Shown here: positions 1 through 6,053 of the stretch, piece after piece
How positions within the stretch are numbered: position 1 is the stretch's first letter
Layout of the letters: every line of letters starts with the position of its first letter
Source of the DNA: Planctomycetaceae bacterium
GTDB taxonomy: Bacteria > Planctomycetota > Planctomycetia > Pirellulales > Thermoguttaceae
DNA length: 12,308 bases
Assembly (NCBI GenBank): GCA_031276415.1
Contig: JAISNF010000300.1
Span: 1 to 12,308 of the forward strand
Direction of reading: 5' to 3'
Made by a program: the position numbers and the translations under genes
The notes under the pieces: model-generated
Seen by the model: the letters and a program-made list of their open reading frames with translations, nothing else
Told to the model about the DNA's origin: nothing
Database searches by the model: none

Positions 1-120
1 GATTATTCGCTTGACTTATTCCGAAACGCTAATTGGAATGGTCGAATTACCGAGTTACGTTTTGATCCGGTGATGTCGTCTGGAATTACGATGGAGTTGG
101 AAAGTATCCGGTTGGAATAA
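1..120 (+). CDS. C-terminal end of an unidentified protein (5' truncated by window edge)
   Basis: Frame 1 is open from the first base to a TAA at 118-120 and encodes 39 residues. The tail contains N-W-N-G-R-I-T-E-L-R-F-D-P and ends S-I-R-L-E. A 'W-x-G-x-I-x-x-L-R-x-D-P ... I-x-x-I-R-L' ending is familiar from the C-termini of planctomycete and lentisphaeral secreted carbohydrate-active or sugar-binding beta-sandwich proteins. That is recollection of a pattern, not a search. The gene runs toward the BMC cluster (convergent), so it is not part of that operon. The enzyme class cannot be given from this fragment. Confidence 0.6.
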   Translation, partial: DYSLDLFRNANWNGRITELRFDPVMSSGITMELESIRLE

Positions 121-252
121 CCGGAACAATGTGTTGCGGAAAACAATTACGATAAATTTTATCACAGTTTTTTCGCTTCATTAAATACAGAGAAGAAAAA
201 TAAAATCGTGATTGCCGGAAGTTTTAGTTGCGGAAGTTTTAGTTGAGAGTGC

Positions 253-294
253 CGCAAGCGGAATTTTTCGTACATGAATTATAATTCGCTTGCG
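253..294. terminator. Hairpin-forming inverted repeat in convergent intergenic region
   Basis: CGCAAGCG (253-260) is the exact reverse complement of CGCTTGCG (287-294), with a 26-nt spacer; an inner AATT pair can extend the stem past a one-base bulge. It lies between two convergent genes, where a bidirectional transcription terminator would be expected. There is no clean U-tract after either arm, so terminator function is only an inference. The CGCTTGCG arm is followed directly by a 7-bp repeat array, and the same combination occurs at 6683-6720. Confidence 0.35.
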
Positions 295-296
295 AA

Positions 297-332
297 ACTA
301 TTCACTATTAACGTTATTAACGTAAACTATTC
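297..332. repeat. Degenerate heptamer array (ACTATTM type), site A
   Basis: ACTATTC (297-303) and ACTATTA (304-310) are tandem. They are followed by ACGTTATTA and ACGTAA spacers and another ACTATTC (326-332). Read on the other strand these are GAATAGT/TAATAGT units. The same units recur in four other intergenic gaps of this cluster. This copy sits downstream of the aldolase gene and runs into the 51-bp palindrome. Confidence 0.6.
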
Positions 333-378
333 AGTAGAACTTTATGGATTACCGTAATTCATAATGTTCTACTGAATA
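328..378. repeat. 51-bp near-perfect palindrome
   Basis: The sequence is symmetrical about C353. Positions 328-340 pair perfectly with 366-378, 342-346 with 360-364, and 348-352 with 354-358. Only 341/365 (T/T) and 347/359 (G/T, a wobble pair in RNA) break the symmetry. It lies between the aldolase stop (438) and the convergent gene end (120). It may be a strong bidirectional terminator or a small mobile palindromic element; no U-tract supports the former clearly. No other copy occurs in the window. The rest of 121-437 shows no coding signal that I can support. Confidence 0.75.
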
Positions 379-437
379 ATTGTGCTAAAATGTTAGCGGT
401 CAAGTGCAAGTGTACTATAAATTCTTGGTTTTGAACA

Positions 438-1325
438 TTAACCGGTTTTGGCAAGAGCCTGCATAACACGATCAGTAATCGTTTTGATAATTAATTCCTG
501 ATCAATATCGTTGTCATTATTATTTTTTGTTGCACACGAACAAGCCGGACTATTGGAAGTTTCTTCACCGCGACGAAATGTCGGCGGTTGAAAAGCCCGA
601 TGCCCAACTCCGGTCTCCTTCCAACTGTCACGAAAAATATCATTGGCACAAAGTTCACAGTTGGCAAGTTCCGCACGCGGGTCTTTGAATCCCCATTTTT
701 GTTTCAGTGTCAATAAATCTTCCGCTTCGCTTTTAGTAAAGTATTCCACTTTGCCAAGACTTCGGGCAATAAGCAAAATACGGCAATAAGCATCAAGCAT
801 TTCTGTTAGAAAATAAGCACGTTCAACAGTCGGTCCCATACTTACTGTTCCATGATTTGCCTGTACAATAATATCGCTTTTGTCAATAAACGGCAAAATC
901 ACATCCGCAAAAGCCTGACCGCCGGGAATGATATATTTTGCTATCGGCACATCACCCATGTTAATATCGACTTCCGGCAAAATACATTGCGGAATCGCCT
1001 CACGAGCAATACCAAACGCCGTCGCATGAGGCGGATGACAATGAACAACCGACTTGACATCACTGCGGTGTTTCATAATTGTAATATGTTGCCGTATTTC
1101 GCTGGTCATTTTACGATGACCGGAAATCTGATTGGCATTCATATCAACAAGACAAAGATCATCCGGTTTCATAAAACCTTTACTAATTCCGGTCGGCGTA
1201 CAAACAACACGGTTTTCGTCAATTCTGAACGAAATATTACCATCGTTAGCCGCTGCAAATCCGCGATTATAAATGCGGCGACCTATATCACAAATCTCTT
1301 CCTTGATTTGGTGTAAGTTAGTCAT
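438..1325 (-). CDS. Class II sugar-phosphate aldolase (fuculose/rhamnulose-1-P type), BMC cargo
   Basis: This is a 295-aa class II aldolase/adducin-family enzyme predicted to split L-fuculose-1-P or L-rhamnulose-1-P into DHAP and L-lactaldehyde. The N-terminal ~200 residues carry the family features: G-N-I-S at 29-32, T-P-T-G at 43-46, T-S-E at 74-76 (E76 the likely catalytic acid), and zinc ligands H95 and H97 in V-H-C-H-P-P-H plus H158 in N-H-G. The protein is longer than the ~215-aa free enzymes. After residue ~215 come a CxxC (C223/C226), a CxC (C262/C264), an Asn/Asp linker and a terminal amphipathic helix (276-292, L-I-I-K-T-I-T-D-R-V-M-Q), which fits a shell-targeting peptide on a tether. 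It is the last gene of the cluster. ATG start, with a purine-rich GGGAG about 13 nt upstream (rather far). Substrate preference between the two sugars cannot be read. Confidence 0.92.
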   Translation of the reverse strand: MTNLHQIKEEICDIGRRIYNRGFAAANDGNISFRIDENRVVCTPTGISKGFMKPDDLCLVDMNANQISGHRKMTSEIRQHITIMKHRSDVKSVVHCHPPHATAFGIAREAIPQCILPEVDINMGDVPIAKYIIPGGQAFADVILPFIDKSDIIVQANHGTVSMGPTVERAYFLTEMLDAYCRILLIARSLGKVEYFTKSEAEDLLTLKQKWGFKDPRAELANCELCANDIFRDSWKETGVGHRAFQPPTFRRGEETSNSPACSCATKNNNDNDIDQELIIKTITDRVMQALAKTG

Positions 1326-1337
1326 TTTATTACATTA

Positions 1338-1368
1338 ACTCCCTTTTGAATATAAATTCCCTTTTGAA
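1338..1368. repeat. Two direct TCCCTTTTGAA copies in the aldolase leader
   Basis: CCCTTTTGAA occurs at 1341-1350 and again at 1359-1368 on the plus strand, which is TTCAAAAGGG twice in the transcript. Each copy contains an SD-like AAGGG; the one nearer the start extends to AAGGGAG and lies about 13 nt from the aldolase ATG. It may be duplicated ribosome-binding sequence or chance in an AT-rich gap. A 12-bp AATTTAATATTT tandem pair follows at 1442-1465. Confidence 0.35.
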
Positions 1369-1478
1369 AAAGAATATCAATTTATGTTACTGTTGTTTGC
1401 GTTATTTCACAAACGGCGGTTCCATTTTTTGTTCAATTTTTAATTTAATATTTAATTTAATATTTAATGAAACACTGT

Positions 1479-1763
1479 TTAAACAGGTAATTCAATCTGA
1501 TCTAAAATGGCGGCGTTATAAGCGTCAATTGGTTTTGGATTCGGAAAAAAGGGCATTGACGCTTCGGCGCCTTCGCTAAACGCAATACGTTGCCCTTCAC
1601 CAACCGAAAGTTCATCACAAACAATAAGTTCTTCTGTTTGGGGTTCTTTTTTTGTTCGCAAATCATCTTCCGTTATCGGCACAACAATTTTCCAACGAAA
1701 TCCTTTAACAGATTCGTTACAACGTGAAAGTGTTAATTGCCCGATTACTTTACCGATTCGCAT
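1479..1763 (-). CDS. BMC-P pentameric shell vertex protein (EutN/CcmL family), third copy
   Basis: This 94-aa protein opens M-R-I-G-K-V-I-G-Q-L-T-L-S, the characteristic EutN/CcmL first strand. It continues with W-K-I-V-V-P, E-E-L-I-V-C-D-E-L-S-V-G-E-G (the conserved D-x-x-x-x-G-x-G turn), I-A-F-S-E-G-A-E-A, and a tail I-D-A-Y-N-A-A-I-L-D-Q-I. BMC-P proteins form pentamers that cap icosahedral vertices of the shell. The long tail with A-Y-N-A-A-I is a subtype I associate with planctomycete microcompartments. It lies 153 bp upstream of the aldolase and is separated from the rest of the cluster by the methyltransferase gene. The ATG start has no recognisable Shine-Dalgarno sequence (leader ends ...AACAACA). 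Confidence 0.9.
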   Translation of the reverse strand: MRIGKVIGQLTLSRCNESVKGFRWKIVVPITEDDLRTKKEPQTEELIVCDELSVGEGQRIAFSEGAEASMPFFPNPKPIDAYNAAILDQIELPV

Positions 1764-2061
1764 TGTTGTTTGTGAAATATTTTCAGGCTTATCCGTTAAT
1801 TTATTTCAATATCATCAATTATAATATCGACCACGACACTTTAATTTCTCTAGTTTGTTTCGTTGACATGATAAAATTTCCCTATTATCTCAATTGTTTC
1901 ACAGAATTTATTAACCGCTGCAAAGGAAAAATATAATTTGCGTAATATTTTTGTAGTTTTGGGATAAAAGATAGACGACCTTTTGAATACCCCAATAACT
2001 AAAATATTACAAAAAAGACATAATCTCCTGTAAATACTTTATTATACTGTTGAATAGTTCC

Positions 2062-2955
2062 TTAGATTTTCGATGCCCGAATGATACCTCTTCGTAAATA
2101 TGGTTTTTGTAATTCTGAATCATAAATAAAAATCATATAACGCTTCGAAAATTCAATCCTGAAATTTTGGGCAGTTAATTCTTTTTGTAGTTCTTCGGCA
2201 TCTTTTTCTTTGTGGTAGGCACAAAGTACCATTTGAAGTTTTTTTACTCTTGCAAAAATTTGTTTTGCTCCTTGTAACAAACGTGTTTCATCGCCTTCTA
2301 TATCCGCCTTTATAAAATTTATTTCATTTTCGTTAAAATAATCATCCAACGTAATACAATCGCCTTTTGTGTGGTCGGAGATAAATTTGTTCACAATAAC
2401 TATTTTTTCTTTCCATGGTTCAAATGTTTTTTCTAATACATTAATCCATTCATTATCACATTCAAACAAATAAATCTTTTTCGCTTTCTCAATATTGGAA
2501 AGAGCAAAAATACCTTCGGCAGTTCCTATATCCGCAACAATATCTCCGTTATTCACGTGGACGGCATCGTTCTCATACCGATGCGGAGAATCAATGTCCT
2601 GCTCAATAAGTAAACGGTTATAATAATTTTGAATCCTACATTTTTCCCAGCCCTTAGGAAAATACATTCTCTTGTTTTCATGGAGAATATACATCATGTT
2701 CTCTTTTTTGTCCGTAAAAACATCAATGTTGTCGGCAATGTATTTTTTGGTGAAATCATACGGGAAAATTGAAAAAGGATTATTTTGAAAATAACGGATT
2801 ACTTCCAAAACTTCTGAATCCTGATTATTTTTATCGAGTGTTTTGAAATAGTTAATGATTTCTTTTTTTTTGTTACCATTTCCGATAAACCTGAAAGACG
2901 CACATTTTTTTATGAACCTCTTTATTTCTCGTACAATTTTCTGAAACACAGTCAT
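2062..2955 (-). CDS. FkbM-family SAM-dependent methyltransferase
   Basis: The product is 297 aa from the ATG at 2955, chosen because a GGAG lies 6 nt upstream; an in-frame TTG at 2979 has no such site. The FkbM core is clear: SAM-binding D-I-V-A-D-I-G-T-A-E-G (about 138-148), the acidic end of strand 2 in L-F-E-C-D (163-167), I-T-L-D-D-Y-F (201-207) and F-I-K-A-D-I-E-G-D-E (214-223). Such enzymes O-methylate sugars in glycans or secondary metabolites. The version with D-I-G-x-A-E-G...L-F-E-C-D resembles glycan-modification enzymes of gut anaerobes, as far as I recall. It sits inside the BMC cluster, between the unknown 252-aa gene and the third BMC-P, with a 298-bp non-coding gap downstream. 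It has no known role in the pathway and appears richer in A+T than its neighbours, so acquisition by transfer is likely. The N-terminus is a basic amphipathic helix (F-Q-K-I-V-R-E-I-K-R-F-I-K-K). Confidence 0.88.
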   Translation of the reverse strand: MTVFQKIVREIKRFIKKCASFRFIGNGNKKKEIINYFKTLDKNNQDSEVLEVIRYFQNNPFSIFPYDFTKKYIADNIDVFTDKKENMMYILHENKRMYFPKGWEKCRIQNYYNRLLIEQDIDSPHRYENDAVHVNNGDIVADIGTAEGIFALSNIEKAKKIYLFECDNEWINVLEKTFEPWKEKIVIVNKFISDHTKGDCITLDDYFNENEINFIKADIEGDETRLLQGAKQIFARVKKLQMVLCAYHKEKDAEELQKELTAQNFRIEFSKRYMIFIYDSELQKPYLRRGIIRASKI

Positions 2956-2961
2956 TGGAAT

Positions 2962-2965
2962 CTCC
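2962..2965 (-). promoter_or_regulatory. Shine-Dalgarno site deciding the FkbM start
   Basis: GGAG on the minus strand stands 6 nt before the ATG at 2953-2955. This fixes the start there and makes the upstream TTG (2977-2979), which would add eight residues, unlikely. Most genes of this cluster lack such a site. Confidence 0.75.
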
Positions 2966-3009
2966 GCTTGTAGCAACAAATGTTTTTTAAATTTATTTGT
3001 AATAAGGAA

Positions 3010-3768
3010 TCAAGAAATAGACAATCGTTTTATTATTTCAAAAATTTCCGTGTTGTTAATTCTTTCGGGATGAATCACCAGCAAATTGGCGTTGAGTTCG
3101 GCGGTGTCTTCTGTTGTCTGTTTCACGTCAACACATCCGACGGCACGAATATTATTGCAACAATTTGCCAAACGAATTGCTGTTGCGGATTGCTTTGTTA
3201 CGGCAACACCGCGTGTTGTCTCTTCGGATAATTGTTGTTCCGCTTCGTTCAATAATTCGGCAAGTGTCGTGAATGATTTCTGTTTCAGTACAAGTGTTTT
3301 TTGCAACTTATTTAATAAATTGTACGGAAAAGTTGCCGGTTTATGAAACGCCAGCCAAACAGCAGAATTAGAAACGGCAGAATTGGAAAGTGAAGGCAAT
3401 AACGGTAATTTAACCGCAACTTCAATTTTCCGTTTCTGTAATTCATCTTTTGCCGAAGGCGTCAGAATACTTTTCGGTGAAATAAATAATTTTGTTGCGC
3501 CGCTAATTCGTTCATTCAAATCCGCTAAGGAAATAACACGATTATCAAGATAAATTTCGTTCACAAACGATTTTTCAATATCGTTTTTCACTTCACCTTG
3601 AATTTTTGTTTTAACATTATCTTTAATATTAGTTTTAATATCAGCGTGAAATGTTTCCGGTTTTTCTGTTAAATCGACCATGATTTGCCGGACGATTGTA
3701 TCAATATCAAACGTTACGGAAAAAGGCGGTTGAAGAACAGAGAATGAGGAAAAACCGGTTTCAGACAT
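3010..3768 (-). CDS. BMC-associated two-domain protein of unknown function (EutT-like TPSA segment plus RpiB-like domain)
   Basis: This 252-aa protein is not a recognised enzyme. Visible parts are as follows. Residues 21-33 (D-I-D-T-I-V-R-Q-I-M-V-D-L) form a short amphipathic helix like the targeting helices of the other cargo proteins. Residues 43-67 are a Lys/Asp/Asn-rich amphipathic repeat. Residues 71-117 contain V-I-S-L-A-D-L ... L-T-P-S-A-K-D-E-L-Q-K-R-K-I-E-V, resembling the N-terminal 'LTPSARELL' segment of EutT/EutQ-type BMC proteins. Residues 186-250 (R-G-V-A-V-T-K ... A-I-R-L-A-N-x-C-x-N-I-R-A-V ... N-A-N-L-L-V-I) resemble the GIGMSIAANK-x-x-G-I-R-A-A region of ribose-5-phosphate isomerase B, but without the usual Cys-containing active-site start. 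An unidentified gene at this place is, as I recall, conserved in planctomycete microcompartment loci. It lies 77 bp after the second BMC-P gene. ATG start without SD. Probably lumenal; activity unknown. Confidence 0.75.
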   Translation of the reverse strand: MSETGFSSFSVLQPPFSVTFDIDTIVRQIMVDLTEKPETFHADIKTNIKDNVKTKIQGEVKNDIEKSFVNEIYLDNRVISLADLNERISGATKLFISPKSILTPSAKDELQKRKIEVAVKLPLLPSLSNSAVSNSAVWLAFHKPATFPYNLLNKLQKTLVLKQKSFTTLAELLNEAEQQLSEETTRGVAVTKQSATAIRLANCCNNIRAVGCVDVKQTTEDTAELNANLLVIHPERINNTEIFEIIKRLSIS

Positions 3769-3845
3769 ATTTTTTTTTGCGTGTGATGAAGGAAATAATA
3801 ATGTTGCGTTTTTTACTTTCGTATCATTAAATATTTCTGAACAAT

Positions 3846-4088
3846 TTACTTTTTGTTATCGGCAATTCCGATAACCGACCAACGAATCGGCGTGGCTTTG
3901 GTACCGATTAATTCTGACGTAAATTTACCGTCGCTGGTAATAATCACCTCGTCGCCAACACCCGCTCCCAAATGATCAACCGCAATATACGGCTCCGTAT
4001 CTGTTCGAATAATCAACATTTTCCTACCATCCAAAGTCGGATGTTTTATTGTTGCGGTTGCCATACCAATCACTTGACCACGAATCAT
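3846..4088 (-). CDS. BMC-P pentameric shell vertex protein (EutN/CcmL family), second copy
   Basis: At 80 aa this is the shortest of the three BMC-P proteins. It has the family pattern M-I-R-G-Q-V-I-G-M-A-T-A-T-I-K-H-P-T-L, then K-M-L-I-I-R, Y-I-A-V-D-H-L-G-A-G-V-G-D-E-V-I-I-T (the conserved D-x-x-G-A-G-x-G-D-x-V turn) and I-R-W-S-V-I-G-I-A-D at the end. It would form pentamers capping the shell vertices. It differs strongly from the copies at 1479 and 6046, which suggests paralogues with separate roles, not recent duplicates. The gene is 55 bp downstream of the PQ-loop gene. No SD precedes the ATG; the leader consists of TTTTATACA-like tandem units. Confidence 0.92.
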   Translation of the reverse strand: MIRGQVIGMATATIKHPTLDGRKMLIIRTDTEPYIAVDHLGAGVGDEVIITSDGKFTSELIGTKATPIRWSVIGIADNKK

Positions 4089-4089
4089 C

Positions 4090-4130
4090 TGTATAAAACC
4101 ATTTGTATAAAAATTGTTTGTGTAAAATTG
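4090..4130. repeat. Three tandem TGTATAAAA-like units in the leader of the second BMC-P gene
   Basis: TGTATAAAA at 4090-4098, TGTATAAAA at 4104-4112 and TGTGTAAAA at about 4119-4127 recur every 14-15 bp. The transcript strand reads TTTTACACA, TTTTATACA, TTTTATACA just before the ATG. They may be -10-like promoter sequences or slippage products. Confidence 0.45.
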
Positions 4131-4143
4131 TTTCGTTTATAAA

Positions 4144-4398
4144 TTAAATTTTATTTCGATATTTAATTATTAGTAAGATGTCAACAATAATCAGTAACAT
4201 ATTAAAAATATACAGTACAATAACAGGATCATAATTGTAAAATAATTTGTGCAGAACGCCAAAAACGTATGCCAATAACACAATTCCGTCGAATATCAAA
4301 CTTTTGCCGTCACTTCGTTTTGTCTGCCACAACTTTAATATCGACAAAGGCCAACTCACCCCGAAACAAATCATCATCCCGATTTCAAATGGACTCAT
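4144..4398 (-). CDS. PQ-loop / SemiSWEET-like small membrane protein
   Basis: The product is 84 aa with three predicted membrane helices (about 5-22, 34-54 and 57-78) and a positive inside loop (K-R-S-D-G-K-S, 27-33). This is the size and topology of a SemiSWEET half-transporter. S-W-P at 15-17 corresponds to the helix-1 PQ-type proline, G-K-S at 31-33 is common in the family, and N66 in Y-I-F-N matches the helix-3 asparagine important for substrate in SemiSWEETs. SemiSWEETs dimerise and move small sugars, but this subfamily from anaerobic bacteria is uncharacterised to my knowledge. It is embedded in the BMC cluster between the aldehyde dehydrogenase (65 bp upstream) and the second BMC-P. 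It could move the sugar substrate or the lactate/propanediol product, or be a passenger gene. No SD is visible. Confidence 0.75.
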   Translation of the reverse strand: MSPFEIGMMICFGVSWPLSILKLWQTKRSDGKSLIFDGIVLLAYVFGVLHKLFYNYDPVIVLYIFNMLLIIVDILLIIKYRNKI

Positions 4399-4463
4399 TA
4401 CAATTATTACAAATATTGTATAAAAACGTACAAAATTTCAAAGGTTGTTTTTAATTACGAAAT

Positions 4464-5939
4464 TTATTTTTCTAAAATATGGAGACTGTCCACCAACGCA
4501 CAACGCCGTTGCCGTGTAAAAGTCAACGGAGTAGTAATCCCTTCGCCTGTTGGTCCCGCTATTGAAAAAGAGGCATAACCCTCACCGCCGCCGCCGTTTC
4601 CCGCCGTACTGGGACCGTTTTTAACAAAAATTGTTGTATCCATTACTTTACCCATTTTTGTCATATTTAATACATTATTTGAATGAATAATTGCCGTGTG
4701 ACGAAAACCATGTTCATATTTTTTCGCCAGCATAATTCCTTCGTCTACATCACGAACACGAACAAACGGCAGGAACGGCATCATTTGTTCAACTGTAACA
4801 AACGGATTCGATTCGTCCGTTTCACCAAACAAAAGCGGAATATCGTCCGAAATATTTTTGCCAATTCCTGTAGCAAGAACTCGTGCGTCTTTCCCCAGAA
4901 ATTCACGGCTGGGAACATCATGACGCCCCGCACCTTCACCGGTCTGGACAATTCCTTTTTGTGTCATTAAATCCGTTTCCGCCGCATTGAGCCTCACCGC
5001 ACCCGCTCGTTCCATCGCTTTGAGCATCGGTTCAAAAACCGTTTCAACAACAAAAACTTCCTTTTCCGCAAGACAAAGTAAATTGTTATCATAATAGGCT
5101 CCCGCAATAATACTCCGCGCCGCACGATCAAGATCGGCAGTTTCGTCAACAACCACAGGTGGATTACCCGGTCCGGCAACAATCGCACGTTTCGCCTGTG
5201 AAAGTGCCGCTTTCGCCACTCCGGGACCGCCCGTTACAACAATTAAATTTATTTCAGGATGTTTAAAAATCACATCCGCCGTTTGCATTGTCGGTTCAAT
5301 AATAACGTTAATTAAATTGTCCAAACCGTGCGCACGAAATATCGCTTCATTAAAACGGCGCACACCTTCAGCGGCAATTTTTTTACCGCTCGGATGCGGA
5401 TTGACCACAAGCGTATTTCCAGACGCAATCATATTGATAGCGTTGTTTGCGATAGTCGGCAGTGAATGTGTTACAGGCGAAACGGCTCCAATAACTCCAA
5501 ACGGCGAAAACTCAATAACCGTCAACCCGTGATCGCCGCTGTAAACTTCACTTTTAAGAAACTCAACACCGGGAGCATTTTTACCAAGACCAACCAATTT
5601 ATCAATTTTGTGTTCGAGACGACCTATTTTCGTTTCGTTTAACTCCAATGTGCCAAGTTCAACACTTTGCTCAATAACAATACGGCGAATAATGGACAAA
5701 ATCTCTTTTCGTTCAGCAATTGTCCGCATCTGTAATTCCTCAAACGCCGCACGCGCCGCCGCTACCGCATCATTCGGATCGGAAAAAAGACCGTTGTAAC
5801 CGCGAAAACTTCGCGACGAAACCGGTAACGAAAAATGCGGCACGTTTCCCGGACAACCAACAGGAGTTCCAATCCGGTGAATCCGATTGATAACTTCTTC
5901 AACAATATTCCGAATAACATGTTCACTCAAATTTTGCAC
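4464..5939 (-). CDS. CoA-acylating aldehyde dehydrogenase (PduP/EutE-like), BMC core enzyme
   Basis: The product is 491 aa. It oxidises an aldehyde, here most likely L-lactaldehyde, with NAD+ and CoA to the acyl-CoA inside the compartment. Residues 6-21 (E-H-V-I-R-N-I-V-E-E-V-I-N-R-I-H) form an amphipathic helix followed by a Gly/Pro linker, the usual N-terminal targeting peptide. The dehydrogenase body follows: F-G-V-I-G-A-V-S-P-V-T-H at 147-158, V-V-T-G-G-P-G at 234-240, and the catalytic cysteine C289 in Y-Y-D-N-N-L-L-C-L-A-E-K-E-V. This matches the F-D-N-N-L-P-C-I-A-E-K-E-V of PduP/EutE. A glycine-rich G-N-G-G-G-G-E-G stands near the C-terminus. The start is GTG at 5937-5939, backed by a strong GGGAGGAA 7 nt upstream, the best SD of the cluster. 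A 106-bp gap upstream holds a palindrome and may carry its own promoter. Confidence 0.93.
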   Translation of the reverse strand: MQNLSEHVIRNIVEEVINRIHRIGTPVGCPGNVPHFSLPVSSRSFRGYNGLFSDPNDAVAAARAAFEELQMRTIAERKEILSIIRRIVIEQSVELGTLELNETKIGRLEHKIDKLVGLGKNAPGVEFLKSEVYSGDHGLTVIEFSPFGVIGAVSPVTHSLPTIANNAINMIASGNTLVVNPHPSGKKIAAEGVRRFNEAIFRAHGLDNLINVIIEPTMQTADVIFKHPEINLIVVTGGPGVAKAALSQAKRAIVAGPGNPPVVVDETADLDRAARSIIAGAYYDNNLLCLAEKEVFVVETVFEPMLKAMERAGAVRLNAAETDLMTQKGIVQTGEGAGRHDVPSREFLGKDARVLATGIGKNISDDIPLLFGETDESNPFVTVEQMMPFLPFVRVRDVDEGIMLAKKYEHGFRHTAIIHSNNVLNMTKMGKVMDTTIFVKNGPSTAGNGGGGEGYASFSIAGPTGEGITTPLTFTRQRRCALVDSLHILEK

Positions 5940-5944
5940 AGTAA

Positions 5945-5952
5945 TTCCTCCC
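5945..5952 (-). promoter_or_regulatory. Strong Shine-Dalgarno before the GTG start of the aldehyde dehydrogenase
   Basis: GGGAGGAA on the minus strand with about 7 nt spacing fixes the GTG at 5939 as start. It contrasts with the SD-less shell-protein genes, so the core enzyme may be translated at a different rate from the shell. Confidence 0.75.
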
Positions 5953-5994
5953 TGAATTATTTTATCCTATCTTTAGATTAACGTTTTCATAATC

Positions 5995-6053
5995 TTACGG
6001 TATCCGTAACATTTCTAAACGTTGCAAAAAATAAATTTTCAAACGTTACAAAA
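5995..6053. promoter_or_regulatory. Palindrome and direct repeats upstream of the aldehyde dehydrogenase
   Basis: TTACGGTATCCGTAA (5995-6009) is a perfect hyphenated palindrome with 6-bp arms. Beside it, AAACGTTGCAAAA (6017-6029) and AAACGTTACAAAA (6041-6053) form a one-mismatch direct repeat with a 24-bp step; the second overlaps the stop codon of the BMC-P gene. The arrangement between two genes, before the only strong SD of the cluster, suggests an internal operator or promoter. No regulator is identified. Confidence 0.4.

Noticed and set aside
852..1316. 154-aa plus-strand frame
   Set aside because: Fully antisense to the well-supported aldolase and without any family motif.
1475..1486. 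CTGTTTAAACAG palindrome at the end of the third BMC-P gene
   Set aside because: It is short, without loop, and overlaps the last codons and stop; likely coincidence.
2956..2979. TTG-initiated N-terminal extension of the FkbM protein
   Set aside because: The ATG at 2955 has a GGAG at proper spacing; the TTG has none, and the SD itself lies inside the extension.
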